From positions 1 through 40,196 of the IMG/VR virus record IMGVR_UViG_3300027754_005986: a stretch of DNA of 40,196 bases; one strand, 5' to 3'. Positions 19,131 to 26,636 of the stretch are shown piece by piece. A program made the translations under genes and the position numbers. Origin of the DNA: a virus. Below the pieces are notes generated by a model. It did no database searches. It worked only from the letters and a program-made list of their open reading frames with translations, and was not told the origin of the DNA. Numbering within the stretch: position 1 is the first letter of the stretch; the number at the start of each line of letters is the position of its first letter.

Positions 19131-19564
19131 TATTTTGTCTTAGTTACTGTTGATAAATTATCTTTAAACTTATCTTTAAGTATGTTAGCTGTTGTATTAA
19201 GAGATGAAGCAGTACTTACTATTTGAGGTACAGCTGCTGCTAAATTAGATTCGCTTAACTGACTAACGGCTTGAGTGAAATTCTCTATTTTTACTAGAAG
19301 AAAATATAAATTTTCCATAAAGCTGTCTCCCTTTATTACTGCCTCTGTAGCGTTAAGTCCTAGTTGTATTTCCTTACCGTCACCTGGGTTAATTTTTACC
19401 CCGTTAACTGCGTCTATATTTACAGAACCTTTTGTAGATATTCCTACAGCTTTTTCTCCAAAAATTAACGTAGAATCCTGCTTAGAGAGTAAAGTAACTC
19501 TTTCGGCTGCTACTATAGCTTGTGAACCTGTATAGGGAAATTCTGGAATATATAGGTTAGCCAT
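19130..19564 (-). CDS. Baseplate spike/needle-like protein
   Basis: A 144-residue protein. Residues about 10-75 have a repeating beta pattern with regular hydrophobic alternation (VTLLSKQDSTLIFGEKAVGI, then STKGSVNIDAVNGVKIN), as in the beta-helix of phage spike and gp5 C-terminal domains. Residues 55-70 (GVKINPGDGKEIQLG) resemble the end of that type of prism. A helical C-terminal half (ENLYFLLVKIENFTQAVSQL) follows. It overlaps the gp5-like hub gene by 8 bases, and the pair probably replaces a single long gp5. A role as the membrane-piercing tip is inferred from neighbours and fold pattern. Confidence 0.65.
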   Translation of the reverse strand: MANLYIPEFPYTGSQAIVAAERVTLLSKQDSTLIFGEKAVGISTKGSVNIDAVNGVKINPGDGKEIQLGLNATEAVIKGDSFMENLYFLLVKIENFTQAVSQLSESNLAAAVPQIVSTASSLNTTANILKDKFKDNLSTVTKTK

Positions 19565-20513
19565 TAGATTTTAAGTTTTTTAGTATTTCTTCGTCTTGAG
19601 CTTTACTTGCTATATTACTAAAGCTTGTTGGAACATCTTGTAAAGGTAATGTATTATCTGATGTTAGTACTCCTCTTGTACCTAGTTTAAAAGTATCTAA
19701 AGGAAAACCTGTTAAATCTATAGGTACTTCCTGTGTACTAGTCAGATAAACACTGCTATCATTAGTAGAAATAGACTCTACAACAGGTACCCAGCCTTCT
19801 TTAACGTCTACAGTCCCTTGACCATTTCTTAGGATAGTAATAGGGTCTCCGTCTATTCCTGAAGTACTCCACGGACTAACATTAGGTAACTCAGTAACGG
19901 TACTTCCAAATCGTATTGACTGCCCCCATCTACCTTCTAAAATAAAATCTCCTTCGAATGGCAGTAAAGGTTTAATGTTATTTCTCTCTTTGAATGTTTC
20001 TCCTAAAGGAAATTGAGGTATTTCAGCATTCTCTTGACTAGTTTCTCCTGCTTCTGCATTAGTGTAACTACCGTTTACCTCCTGTACTACCTTACTGTAA
20101 TCTGCTAAATTAGGAAAAGCATTATGGTGTTGAGAATTCCATAGATTTACTTGAGTAATATAATAGTAATCTTTCTCCCCTGCACTATCATTAAGCCTGT
20201 TGCTAGGTCCCATTACAATTAAAACTATCTCTCCTACTAGGGGATAATTTTTTATATTAGCAAATAAAGGCCTAGCTACTAATTTATTTGAGTTTACACC
20301 TTCAGGATTACTATTTTCGTAAAGGATATTAAATTTAATACTTCCAATACTACCCCAACCTCCCGAAGTAAGAAAGTCTTTATCTATCTTACCTTCTTTA
20401 TTTATCTCATTTAAAATAACCTTAGTTACTCTAGCTATAATAATTTCCTTACCTGGTTCTTGGTAATTACCACCACTAACTAGAAAATTATTTAAACCTA
20501 TATCGGTTGCCAT
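19557..20513 (-). CDS. Baseplate hub protein, T4 gp5-like OB-fold, no lysozyme domain
   Basis: A 318-residue protein. Residues 188-204 (GDFILEGRWGQSIRFGS) are the signature of gp5/VgrG-type hub proteins in marine T4-like phages. Residues 83-130 (LFANIKNYPLVGEIVLIVMG ... YYYITQVNLWN) form the OB-fold entry to the tail tube. Residues 241-262 (VPVVESISTNDSSVYLTSTQ) complete the barrel. T4 gp5 carries a lysozyme domain after the OB fold; none is visible here, so peptidoglycan cleavage must come from another protein. It starts with a one-base overlap on the previous 115-residue gene and overlaps the spike gene by 8 bases. Confidence 0.88.
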   Translation of the reverse strand: MATDIGLNNFLVSGGNYQEPGKEIIIARVTKVILNEINKEGKIDKDFLTSGGWGSIGSIKFNILYENSNPEGVNSNKLVARPLFANIKNYPLVGEIVLIVMGPSNRLNDSAGEKDYYYITQVNLWNSQHHNAFPNLADYSKVVQEVNGSYTNAEAGETSQENAEIPQFPLGETFKERNNIKPLLPFEGDFILEGRWGQSIRFGSTVTELPNVSPWSTSGIDGDPITILRNGQGTVDVKEGWVPVVESISTNDSSVYLTSTQEVPIDLTGFPLDTFKLGTRGVLTSDNTLPLQDVPTSFSNIASKAQDEEILKNLKSNG

Positions 20514-20860
20514 TATGCTGAGATAGTAAGTTTAGGAATATCTATATTCTTTATTGTTTCAAAGAGCATTTCCCTATCTCTATCAGATAAAAGTTCGGTA
20601 TCAACGACCCCTTTAGCATTTATACTTCGTTGAACAATATTTGCCATTTTAATAAGAGCGTCATCGTTCTTAACTGCTACTTCTAAATATCCTTGAATTA
20701 AAGGTACTATAATTATAGCATCACCTGGCTCATGAACCATATCCTTTAATTGCGATATTAATTCCTTAAGCTGCTTTTCTTTTGCTCTGCTATTCTCGTA
20801 AATGTCCTTAAATAAAGAAGATAGGTCCTTTCCTTTAAATATTTCTTGATTAAACTCCAT
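20513..20860 (-). CDS. Small helical protein upstream of the hub gene
   Basis: A 115-residue, highly charged helical protein starting MEFNQEIFKGKDLSSLFKDI. Heptad-like patterns (KEKQLKELISQLKDMV) suggest a coiled coil. The middle (EPGDAIIIVPLIQGYLEVAV) is hydrophobic, and the C-terminal half is helical again. It directly precedes the gp5-like hub gene with a TAATG overlap and follows the late sigma factor. The gap before it carries TATTTATT 7 bases ahead of the start. A hub chaperone or assembly helper is possible; no family was recognised. Confidence 0.7.
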   Translation of the reverse strand: MEFNQEIFKGKDLSSLFKDIYENSRAKEKQLKELISQLKDMVHEPGDAIIIVPLIQGYLEVAVKNDDALIKMANIVQRSINAKGVVDTELLSDRDREMLFETIKNIDIPKLTISA

Positions 20861-20888
20861 CCTTTTAAATAAATATATGTTTTATATA

Positions 20889-21653
20889 TTATTCTATTTC
20901 TAAATCTCCTTCTAGAAAATCTGAATACATTTCTCTGTATATTGATTTCAATTCCTTTATTACCTTAGTAACTACGGGTGTAGGCGCATCAGTTATCTCT
21001 CGAATATAGATATACAAGGCTTTTTTAGATAAAATTGAGAGGTTTTCTCTTTTTCTAAAGAGTTCCATTATAGCATCAGCAACCTTTACTTCTTTATCTT
21101 TATCGAATAGATTAAAAATCTCATGATCTACATATGATATGTACCGATCGAAAAATTTTAAGTAATCAGAATCTGAAGGGCTATCGTCTATTATTTCTGC
21201 ATATACTGTTGAATCTACGTCAACTTCATCAAGTCCTGCTCTACCTTTTAACTTTTTATAATTTGTATTATTATAATTAATTAAATAGTTAAGAGATACT
21301 TTATAGAAATAGGAATAAGCTTTACTTCCTTTAGATTGATCGAATCTAGGAAGCTTCTCTAGTAGCATGCAAACTACTTCGTGCTTTAATTCTTCAACGG
21401 TTTCTACTTCTGTATAATAGAATTTAAAATTATGAATCTGGATTTCTACTAGTTTATGGAAAGCATAATGAATTCTACCGTTATAAATAATACGGCGATC
21501 AATTTCATCTGTTGATGCTAGGTACGCCATGATAGCGTCCTCTGTATCTTGAGTAAAAAATGTATTTGGCTTCTTTGGCTTTCTTTTGCGAACAGTTCCC
21601 TGTTTAGTAAGCAGGACTTTTTCCTCTCCGGTTATCTCGTCTTTTACTACCAT
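20889..21653 (-). CDS. Late-transcription sigma factor, T4 gp55-like
   Basis: A 254-residue protein. The core (VEELKHEVVCMLLEKLPRFD, then QSKGSKAYSYFYKVSLNYLI) is the sigma-70 region 2 pattern seen in T4 gp55 and its relatives: a helix, a conserved FD-x-x-KGS-KAYSYF turn and the helix contacting the -10 element. A basic N-terminus (TVRKRKPKKPNTFF) precedes it. Gp55-like proteins redirect host RNA polymerase to late promoters, with help from the sliding clamp in T4. The gene sits inside the late cluster and shares a TAATG overlap with the gene before it, so it may be self-amplifying. Sense-strand TATTTAT motifs before several structural genes are candidate targets. Confidence 0.88.
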   Translation of the reverse strand: MVVKDEITGEEKVLLTKQGTVRKRKPKKPNTFFTQDTEDAIMAYLASTDEIDRRIIYNGRIHYAFHKLVEIQIHNFKFYYTEVETVEELKHEVVCMLLEKLPRFDQSKGSKAYSYFYKVSLNYLINYNNTNYKKLKGRAGLDEVDVDSTVYAEIIDDSPSDSDYLKFFDRYISYVDHEIFNLFDKDKEVKVADAIMELFRKRENLSILSKKALYIYIREITDAPTPVVTKVIKELKSIYREMYSDFLEGDLEIE

Positions 21654-21928
21654 TACTTGTTATTCTTGAAATTGTTTAATGTTTCTTGAATAGTTTGTAA
21701 TGCTTTAAAGAAGAATCCCACTTCATCATCGCTTCTAAAAGCTCCTAGTTGATCTACTTCTTTAACTAATTTATCCGAATCATCGATAATTTGTCCGATA
21801 GTCTGTAGACTTTGATTCTGTCTCTGTACTATTTCTTCTAGCTTGACGTTCTTACTATATAGATTGTAAATAACAAATCCGACTATAGTCAAAACCCATA
21901 TGTTAATATTAATTAATATTGATAACAT
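21653..21928 (-). CDS. Small membrane-anchored coiled-coil protein
   Basis: A 91-residue protein. Residues about 4-23 (ILININIWVLTIVGFVIYNL) are one transmembrane helix; the rest is a hydrophilic coiled coil (VKLEEIVQRQNQSLQTIGQI). Proteins of this plan lie next to gp55-like genes in related marine T4-like phages; I recall this as common but cannot name a function. It begins one base after the HD-domain gene ends and its stop overlaps the sigma gene start. Short topology and late position leave lysis timing or membrane anchoring as open ideas. Confidence 0.7.
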   Translation of the reverse strand: MLSILININIWVLTIVGFVIYNLYSKNVKLEEIVQRQNQSLQTIGQIIDDSDKLVKEVDQLGAFRSDDEVGFFFKALQTIQETLNNFKNNK

Positions 21929-22711
21929 TTAAATGTTTTTTAAAGCAGCCATGAGATTAGGATTAGCAGAGCTAATTCTTTTCATTGCTTCTTCACTGGC
22001 CGCAGGTTTAGAAATGATTTTATGCGTAACCGTTTTAGTTTGTCTTATAGGACTTCCGCTATTAAGTCTTGGAAGCCATTCTCCTTCCCATTCTACTCTA
22101 GCAGCCAGCATATCAGCTTGATGCAAAATAATAGGCAAAGAGCTACGTAATCTAGATTCTGGTTGATAAGAGATAAGATAGTGTTTGTTTGCCTCATCGT
22201 AAAGACCGTCGTGAAGTTTAATTCCCAAGTATTCATTTTCTGATACAGTTATACCGGCACTTTGAAGAATAAATAATGAACGATCGGGTACTGATGCAAA
22301 AGATAGAGCGGTATTAAACTTATAATGTGCTCCTTGATTCTTTACCTGCCAATCGTTATCATTTGGAAATACTCCAGGTGTACCGGGTAATCCTAATTTT
22401 CCTAAATCATGGTTAATAGCAGCAAAGACTAACTCTTCTTGCGAATACGTCTCTCTTACATTAAACGATTTCCAAACATTATCTAACTGTAAACTAGCTT
22501 TAACAACTCTTAATACATGGTCTACGTATCCTCCTGCAAAGCAGTTATGGTTAGAGTCACGTACAGCAGCAGGTGCTAAAATAGTTTGTTCTTCCATAGA
22601 TAAATATAAATCTTTTAATAGAGTAGATCTATCTCCAGTTATATAGGTATCGATAACAGCAAGAAAAGTATTCCAATTTGCTTGGATTTGTTCGGCAGAT
22701 AATTGAGTCAT
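21929..22711 (-). CDS. HD-domain phosphohydrolase
   Basis: A 260-residue protein with HD-superfamily metal ligands: CFAGGYVDHVLRVV (His65), then FAAINHDLGKLGLPG (His101-Asp102), and later HYKFNT and LHQADMLAARVEW carrying further His and Asp. The GGYVDH...NHDLGK pattern matches HD domains of the YhaM-type 3'-5' exoribonucleases and nucleotidyl-hydrolases. No OB-fold precedes it here, so the substrate could be a nucleotide, cyclic nucleotide or RNA end. In a phage such an enzyme could recycle nucleotides or remove a signalling nucleotide of host defence; this is inference. It ends directly before the membrane-anchored small gene in the late cluster. Confidence 0.8.
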   Translation of the reverse strand: MTQLSAEQIQANWNTFLAVIDTYITGDRSTLLKDLYLSMEEQTILAPAAVRDSNHNCFAGGYVDHVLRVVKASLQLDNVWKSFNVRETYSQEELVFAAINHDLGKLGLPGTPGVFPNDNDWQVKNQGAHYKFNTALSFASVPDRSLFILQSAGITVSENEYLGIKLHDGLYDEANKHYLISYQPESRLRSSLPIILHQADMLAARVEWEGEWLPRLNSGSPIRQTKTVTHKIISKPAASEEAMKRISSANPNLMAALKNI

Positions 22712-22729
22712 AACTTATTAGTTTAAAAT

Positions 22730-22912
22730 TTACTGGATTCCGTCGGTCTCGTTATTGATTAACGTTTTAATATCATCCATTTGTTCTTTTATCTTAGTAA
22801 TAGTTTCTATGATATCTTGGTAGGATGATTGTTGACGAATTTTCATGTTAAGATTAATTAAAGAATAATCTAATCTTTCTAGTTGTCCTAAGACAGGGCC
22901 TTTATTTCTCAT
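22730..22912 (-). CDS. Short coiled-coil protein
   Basis: A 60-residue protein starting MRNKGPVLGQLERLDYSLIN, with heptads through INLNMKIRQQSSYQDIIET and IKEQMDDIKTLIN. The RNKG-x-x-LGQLERLD start resembles small proteins often encoded next to glutaredoxins in T4-like phages, from memory. The start overlaps the end of the glutaredoxin-like gene by 11 bases and the stop lies 18 bases before the HD gene. Role unknown; a dimeric adaptor is plausible from shape. Confidence 0.65.
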   Translation of the reverse strand: MRNKGPVLGQLERLDYSLINLNMKIRQQSSYQDIIETITKIKEQMDDIKTLINNETDGIQ

Positions 22913-23210
22913 TTAGTTTTTTTAAAAGTAATGTTAGTTGTGGTATCGTTTGGTAGTAAACGATAAATTCTTTTTCTTCAATATCGGTAATTTTCTCACT
23001 ACCACCAAAAACAAAATAAACTTTTTCGTCTTCGTACTTAAACATAGCCATCGGATAATAATCCGAATTTAACTTACTTTCTATCTGTTTGGCTAAAGTT
23101 TTATTAGTATCGCAATATTCTTCTTTAAAATCGATACTTTCTTCTTTTAATTTATCTTTTAACCATAGACAAGTATCGCAATAAGATAAAGTAAATATTG
23201 TTATAGACAT
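22902..23210 (-). CDS. Glutaredoxin/thioredoxin-like protein
   Basis: A 102-residue protein with a thioredoxin fold. It has a beta strand then the redox motif Cys11-Asp-Thr-Cys14 (TLSYCDTCLWLKDKL), the helix that follows, and SDYYPMAMF, where the family's cis-Pro precedes a strand. The rest (VYFVFGGSEKITDIEEKEFI) fits a glutaredoxin C-terminus. Phage glutaredoxins usually reduce the phage or host ribonucleotide reductase or arsenate-type partners. A GTGG-N20-TAACTTTT promoter lies at 23254-23285, and the leader holds a direct 12-base repeat (23215-23244). Confidence 0.8.
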   Translation of the reverse strand: MSITIFTLSYCDTCLWLKDKLKEESIDFKEEYCDTNKTLAKQIESKLNSDYYPMAMFKYEDEKVYFVFGGSEKITDIEEKEFIVYYQTIPQLTLLLKKLNEK

Positions 23211-23214
23211 AGTA

Positions 23215-23244
23215 GCTATTCTTGCGTTTCTTGCTATTCTTGCG
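23215..23244 (-). repeat. 12-base direct repeat in the leader of the glutaredoxin-like gene
   Basis: On the minus strand CGCAAGAATAGC occurs twice, separated by AAGAAA. Both copies lie in the 5' untranslated part immediately before the ATG at 23210. A similar word (TAGCTATTCTTGCT on the plus strand) occurs near 34735. It may be a protein or translation-control site, or a slippage product. Confidence 0.7.
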
Positions 23245-23253
23245 ATGTTTACA

Positions 23254-23285
23254 AAAAGTTAAGGTTTTTTTAGCAGAAAAGCCAC
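23254..23285 (-). promoter_or_regulatory. Promoter for the glutaredoxin-like gene
   Basis: Reading the minus strand: GTGG at 23285-23282, CTTTTCTG directly after it, a spacer of exactly 20 bases, then TAACTTTT at 23261-23254. This is a one-base variant of the GTTG-N20-TAnnTTTA form used across the early region. The upstream element overlaps the stop of the preceding gene. Confidence 0.55.
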
Positions 23286-23566
23286 TATTCGAAATAATTT
23301 TTATGCAAATATTCTAAAACTATTTTTATCTTAGTACACTCTTCATACATTTCTTTTTCGATAAATAAGTCTAAGATGTTTGTATAGAAAGAGTTAATCT
23401 CTTCTACTTGCTGCATAGTTAAATCTTTAGCTTTACCTTCTTTATCTTTTTCAATAATTGCTATCATTTCATCTAAGGAAGATGTAATAACATTAAAAAA
23501 AAGTCGACTGGTGTTTATATCTAGTTGTTTGATTACATCTAGATTAAAAGCTCCTACTGTACTCAT
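23285..23566 (-). CDS. Small helical protein of unknown function
   Basis: Start set at ATG 23566 (MSTVGAFNLDVIKQLDINTS), giving 93 residues. A longer reading from ATG 23614 is possible, but it would place its start inside the promoter at 23584-23615, and its extra 16 residues look like leader sequence. The protein is helical throughout (FFNVITSSLDEMIAIIEKDK, then EINSFYTNILDLFIEKEMYE), with a Glu/Lys-rich C-terminus. It precedes the redox gene. No family recognised. The TVGAFNLDVIKQLDINTSRLF part is reminiscent of small helical phage helper proteins but too weak to name. Confidence 0.65.
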   Translation of the reverse strand: MSTVGAFNLDVIKQLDINTSRLFFNVITSSLDEMIAIIEKDKEGKAKDLTMQQVEEINSFYTNILDLFIEKEMYEECTKIKIVLEYLHKNYFE

Positions 23567-23583
23567 GTTGATATTTTTATTAG

Positions 23584-23615
23584 TAAATCTAGTAAATAAA
23601 TAGCTAATAAACAAC
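23584..23615 (-). promoter_or_regulatory. Promoter for the small helical gene
   Basis: On the minus strand GTTG (23615-23612) is followed by 20 bases and TAGATTTA (23591-23584), matching the early-region promoter form exactly in spacing. The spacer also contains TATTTATT, so this site could carry both an early and a late-type element. Confidence 0.5.
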
Positions 23616-23692
23616 AGTAGAGCCCCTTGTCTGCCTTTGAGACATTAACGCTCTCTAACGTTCTTTTTACTTTAATATAATGTAAGGGTAAC

Positions 23693-23718
23693 AAAAAAGC
23701 CTACCGTAGAAGTAGGCT
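23693..23718 (-). terminator. Rho-independent terminator after the leader-bearing gene cluster
   Basis: On the minus strand AGCCTAC pairs with GTAGGCT across a 7-base loop and is followed by a run of T. It sits 11 bases after the stop of the last leader-bearing gene and closes that cluster. Confidence 0.85.
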
Positions 23719-23728
23719 CTTTAAGGTT

Positions 23729-24178
23729 TTATCTATCTCTATCATGGTAGGCATCTGGGTCTTGACCGAAATCACTATCAAATTCTGTAGCAGCATCTTC
23801 GGCAGCAGACATTAACTGCCTGTTAGCTTCTTCAGAGGCTTCTAGTTTTGGAATAAGAGAATCCAAGAATTGTTTATCTTCTATGTAATCACCTTCTCCT
23901 TCTTTTATAGCTCCCTCTATATTTACTATTTCATAGTCGGTAACTTCCCATCCTCCTTGATCATAAAGATATCCATCCATATATTCAGCATCTTTGTAAT
24001 CACCGCTAACTTTTAATGTACCTGCTATTTCAGCATAGACAACACCATCTAATTCTATATCTGATATAGAGAATGGATAAGAAACAGTAGAATCACTGCT
24101 TCTCTCATTAATACCTTCTTTAATAATACCTGCTAATTGTTGAAGTCTAAATGCTTCGTTTATAAGTCCTTTTTTCAT
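23729..24178 (-). CDS. Leader-bearing protein 6: probable packaged internal head protein
   Basis: A 149-residue acidic protein that begins with the shared leader MKKGLINEAFRLQQLAGI, followed by IKEGINE. The body is unrelated to its neighbours. It has an acidic, Asp/Tyr-rich middle (VSGDYKDAEYMDGYLYDQGG) and ends DFGQDPDAYHDRDR. The leader holds INE-A at residues 6-8, and IKE-G and INE-R follow about 20 residues in. These fit the (L/I)-x-E cleavage rule of the T4 prohead protease. T4 internal proteins carry a similar N-terminal capsid-targeting segment that is cut off in the prohead. A packaged and perhaps injected effector is the inferred role; the biochemical activity is unknown. A strong terminator follows. 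Confidence 0.8.
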   Translation of the reverse strand: MKKGLINEAFRLQQLAGIIKEGINERSSDSTVSYPFSISDIELDGVVYAEIAGTLKVSGDYKDAEYMDGYLYDQGGWEVTDYEIVNIEGAIKEGEGDYIEDKQFLDSLIPKLEASEEANRQLMSAAEDAATEFDSDFGQDPDAYHDRDR

Positions 24179-24190
24179 TATTATTTTTTA

Positions 24191-24706
24191 TTAAATAGCT
24201 TTTTCATAACGTTCAGCTTTCCATACATAGTTTTCTATTCCAGAATCGTAAGTAACTATAATCATATCGGGCATAAGTATTTCTTCGTCATCCCACCAGG
24301 TTTCTATACTTTCAGACCCCTCAACAAATACAGGTTCGTTATTAGAGTAGTATTCTTCCCAATTTCCATTAAAACCATCCTCCTCAACTACATCACGTAA
24401 AACACTCTCATAGTCTTCTAAGAGTTGAGATACTAAGTCAAAATAGGAAGATTTTTCAATATCACTATAATCTTGTAAATTACCTCCAGGTCCTCCTGAC
24501 GTAATATCGCCGGAATAGACTGTTTCATCTAATTTTATACCTTCTTCTTTAGCTCCTTGAAGTAAAGTATCCTTAGCTATTTTAAGTAGGTTTTGAATAC
24601 CTTGTTCTATATACTTAGGACTATCGAATTCTTCATTAACTGGTATTGGAGTAATACCTGCTAACTGTTGAAGCCTAAAAGCTTCGTTTATTAATCCTTT
24701 TTTCAT
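24191..24706 (-). CDS. Leader-bearing protein 5: probable packaged internal head protein
   Basis: Start set at ATG 24706, where the conserved leader begins (MKKGLINEAFRLQQLAGI), giving 171 residues. An upstream ATG at 24733 would add nine residues not shared with the family. After the leader comes TPIPVNEEF, giving a second x-x-E site. The body is acidic (VSQLLEDYESVLRDVVEEDG, then IETWWDDEEILMPDM) and ends in a short basic tail (VWKAERYEKAI). The leader DNA is nearly identical to that of its neighbours while the body shares nothing obvious with them. An 11-base gap separates it from the upstream member. Function inferred from the family only. Confidence 0.8.
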   Translation of the reverse strand: MKKGLINEAFRLQQLAGITPIPVNEEFDSPKYIEQGIQNLLKIAKDTLLQGAKEEGIKLDETVYSGDITSGGPGGNLQDYSDIEKSSYFDLVSQLLEDYESVLRDVVEEDGFNGNWEEYYSNNEPVFVEGSESIETWWDDEEILMPDMIIVTYDSGIENYVWKAERYEKAI

Positions 24707-24716
24707 TTTATTAAAT

Positions 24717-25214
24717 TTACTTATAATGAACATTAGCTTTTAAACTAGGAGAATCAAGTATCATATCATACTCTTCTGTAGCGGGGTTTATAACATCTCC
24801 TTTTTCAAATACTATAGACCCGTAGTCTTCGTATTTACTATCTACGTCTGACATAGCAGCAATCATGTTTAACTTATCAAAGTAGTATAGATCCTTTAAG
24901 ATTAATATAGGACCTCCTTCTGCTTCGTTTTGCAAGCCTTCAGTTTCACCTAACTCATCGCGATAAGAATCAGAAATATCTTCGACTGTATCGTGTAAAA
25001 ACTGATTAAAAGGAAGCTTTTCAGTCATTAACTGAGTTAGTATGTTAACTACAGTCTCCGGTTGGGATTCAACCATTGTTTCAAAATATCTATGAATAGT
25101 ACCTTCATCTAATTTCAAAGCATCAGGATTAGCATCTCCAAACAATTCATTTACGGGCCTCAAACCTGCTATTTGTTGAAGTCTAAATGCTTCGTTTATA
25201 AGTCCTTTTTTCAT
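24717..25214 (-). CDS. Leader-bearing protein 4: probable packaged internal head protein
   Basis: A 165-residue protein beginning MKKGLINEAFRLQQIAGL, followed by RPVNELFGDANP. Cleavage-type sites are INE-A at residues 6-8 and VNE-L about residue 21-23. The body is helical and acidic (IHRYFETMVESQPETVVNIL) with a later mixed part (DLYYFDKLNMIAAMSDVDSK). The end of the gene overlaps the long upstream reading of the next gene but not its preferred start at 24706. It is one of five tandem genes whose first 54 bases are near-identical. Confidence 0.8.
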   Translation of the reverse strand: MKKGLINEAFRLQQIAGLRPVNELFGDANPDALKLDEGTIHRYFETMVESQPETVVNILTQLMTEKLPFNQFLHDTVEDISDSYRDELGETEGLQNEAEGGPILILKDLYYFDKLNMIAAMSDVDSKYEDYGSIVFEKGDVINPATEEYDMILDSPSLKANVHYK

Positions 25215-25229
25215 TTTATTTTTTTTAAT

Positions 25230-25715
25230 TTAAACTTCATTAACTCCAATTTGATCTAGGAAGTCCCAGATCTCTTCTGAATCTGCTTCTTCTACAAGGT
25301 ACTCAACTAAACTTTCTACAGAATCGTATCCATTTTCTTGCATGTAACCTTTAACTAGAGGTAAATCTGATGAAATAAATGCAGCTGATTCTTCTTCATT
25401 GAAGATCATTTGATACTCACCCTCTCCTAATTTATTAAAGGAAGCAAATTCTTCCATCATTCTAACAGCATCTTCATCTGTTCCATTGTCAGTTCTAAAA
25501 TTTACTTGCTCTTCATACTCATTTTGCATGTAAGAATCAGGATCGCCAGGAACAATTATTAACTCTACATCTTCAATTTCTCCTCTACTCCCTCCTGTAA
25601 CTTTGATGTATTTAGAACCTACTTGTTCTTTTTGCAAGCCTACATTAAAGTCTTCTTTGATAATACCTGCTAACTGTTGAAGTCTAAATGCTTCGTTTAT
25701 AAATCCTTTTTTCAT
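25230..25715 (-). CDS. Leader-bearing protein 3: probable packaged internal head protein
   Basis: A 161-residue protein beginning MKKGFINEAFRLQQLAGI, then IKEDFN. Cleavage-type sites are INE-A and IKE-D. The body is strongly acidic and ends in EEADSEEIWDFLDQIGVNEV. The middle has a beta-type pattern (YIKVTGGSRGEIEDVELIIV). The C-terminal PLVKGYMQENGYDSVESLVE block is helical. No known domain was recognised. The strongly negative charge is unlike the basic T4 internal proteins, so DNA condensation is unlikely; DNA mimicry or inhibition of a host enzyme could be tested. Confidence 0.8.
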   Translation of the reverse strand: MKKGFINEAFRLQQLAGIIKEDFNVGLQKEQVGSKYIKVTGGSRGEIEDVELIIVPGDPDSYMQNEYEEQVNFRTDNGTDEDAVRMMEEFASFNKLGEGEYQMIFNEEESAAFISSDLPLVKGYMQENGYDSVESLVEYLVEEADSEEIWDFLDQIGVNEV

Positions 25716-25726
25716 TTTATATTAAA

Positions 25727-26620
25727 TTATTGCCAAATTTCATATAAGTGACTATCGGAGAATGCTACAATTAATTTACAGTCTAGGCCCTGCACTGCAT
25801 CCTCATCGTCTCCTAATAAGCCATCTCCCGCTTCTGGACCATATTCAAACTGGATACCCCCTGTTTGATCGAAATCCGGGTCTTCTTCAGAATACATAGC
25901 TCTTTCAGCTTCTAAATTTTGCAATAACTCTTCACCTAGTATATCTTCAGCGTCTCCTATAGAATGACTACCGTAATCGGTAATACAAATAACAGGTTGT
26001 CTTAAATCAATACCTGCTTTCTGAAAAGCTTCTGTTATCGACTCATCAGCACTAATAATGTATTCTTTCTGCATGCCCATAGTTCCTTTTTTTTGCATGC
26101 CTGGTTTTGCACTTTCCATCTCCATTTCATTACCTTGTTGGTCGTAGTAGTAAGTATATCCTTCTCCATCACCATAACCACTTACTTCAAAACCAGTAGC
26201 TGTTTGTTCTATAGAGATAACAATTCCACCTTCCATATCTACGTCTCCTACTGTGAATGACGTACCATTAGGGAAAGAAACACTTTTTATTTCTTTTGGA
26301 GAGAAAAGAGCAGTTTTAGCTTGACCCATTTGCTCTCTTTGCATGCCTCTCGACATACCTTCAGCTTCGATTGTAAAGATAACAATTTTTTGACCATGTA
26401 TATCTTGATCATACTCTTTGGAAGAAGAAATACCTGCTTTACGTAGTTTATCCTCAATGAATTTCTCATTCTTTATAAGGTCACTTACAACAGTCTTGCC
26501 GTTTTCATCTTCGTATGCACCTAAAGTATTTAAAGTATTAGAATCACCTATTTCATTAATAGGTTTAATACCTGCTAACTGTTGAAGCCTAAAAGCCTCT
26601 TTAATTAATTGTTTTTTCAT
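25727..26620 (-). CDS. Leader-bearing protein 2: long acidic internal head protein candidate
   Basis: The largest member, 297 residues, beginning MKKQLIKEAFRLQQLAGI, then KPINEIGDS. Sites are IKE-A and INE-I. The middle is Gly/Met/Gln-rich with repeated MQ patches (MSRGMQREQMGQAKTA; MQKKGTMGMQKEYI) and a beta segment (NGTSFTVGDVDMEGGIVISI). The C-terminal third is acidic (DILGEELLQNLEAERAMYSE; EYGPEAGDGLLGDDEDAVQ). No catalytic motif is obvious. It starts 16 bases after the first gene of the cluster. A packaged effector is inferred from the leader alone. Confidence 0.8.
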   Translation of the reverse strand: MKKQLIKEAFRLQQLAGIKPINEIGDSNTLNTLGAYEDENGKTVVSDLIKNEKFIEDKLRKAGISSSKEYDQDIHGQKIVIFTIEAEGMSRGMQREQMGQAKTALFSPKEIKSVSFPNGTSFTVGDVDMEGGIVISIEQTATGFEVSGYGDGEGYTYYYDQQGNEMEMESAKPGMQKKGTMGMQKEYIISADESITEAFQKAGIDLRQPVICITDYGSHSIGDAEDILGEELLQNLEAERAMYSEEDPDFDQTGGIQFEYGPEAGDGLLGDDEDAVQGLDCKLIVAFSDSHLYEIWQ

Positions 26621-26636
26621 TTTAATTGATTGTTTT

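Noticed and set aside
23567-23614. Longer start for the small helical gene at 23614
   Set aside because: It falls within the promoter at 23584-23615, so the ATG would not be in the transcript.
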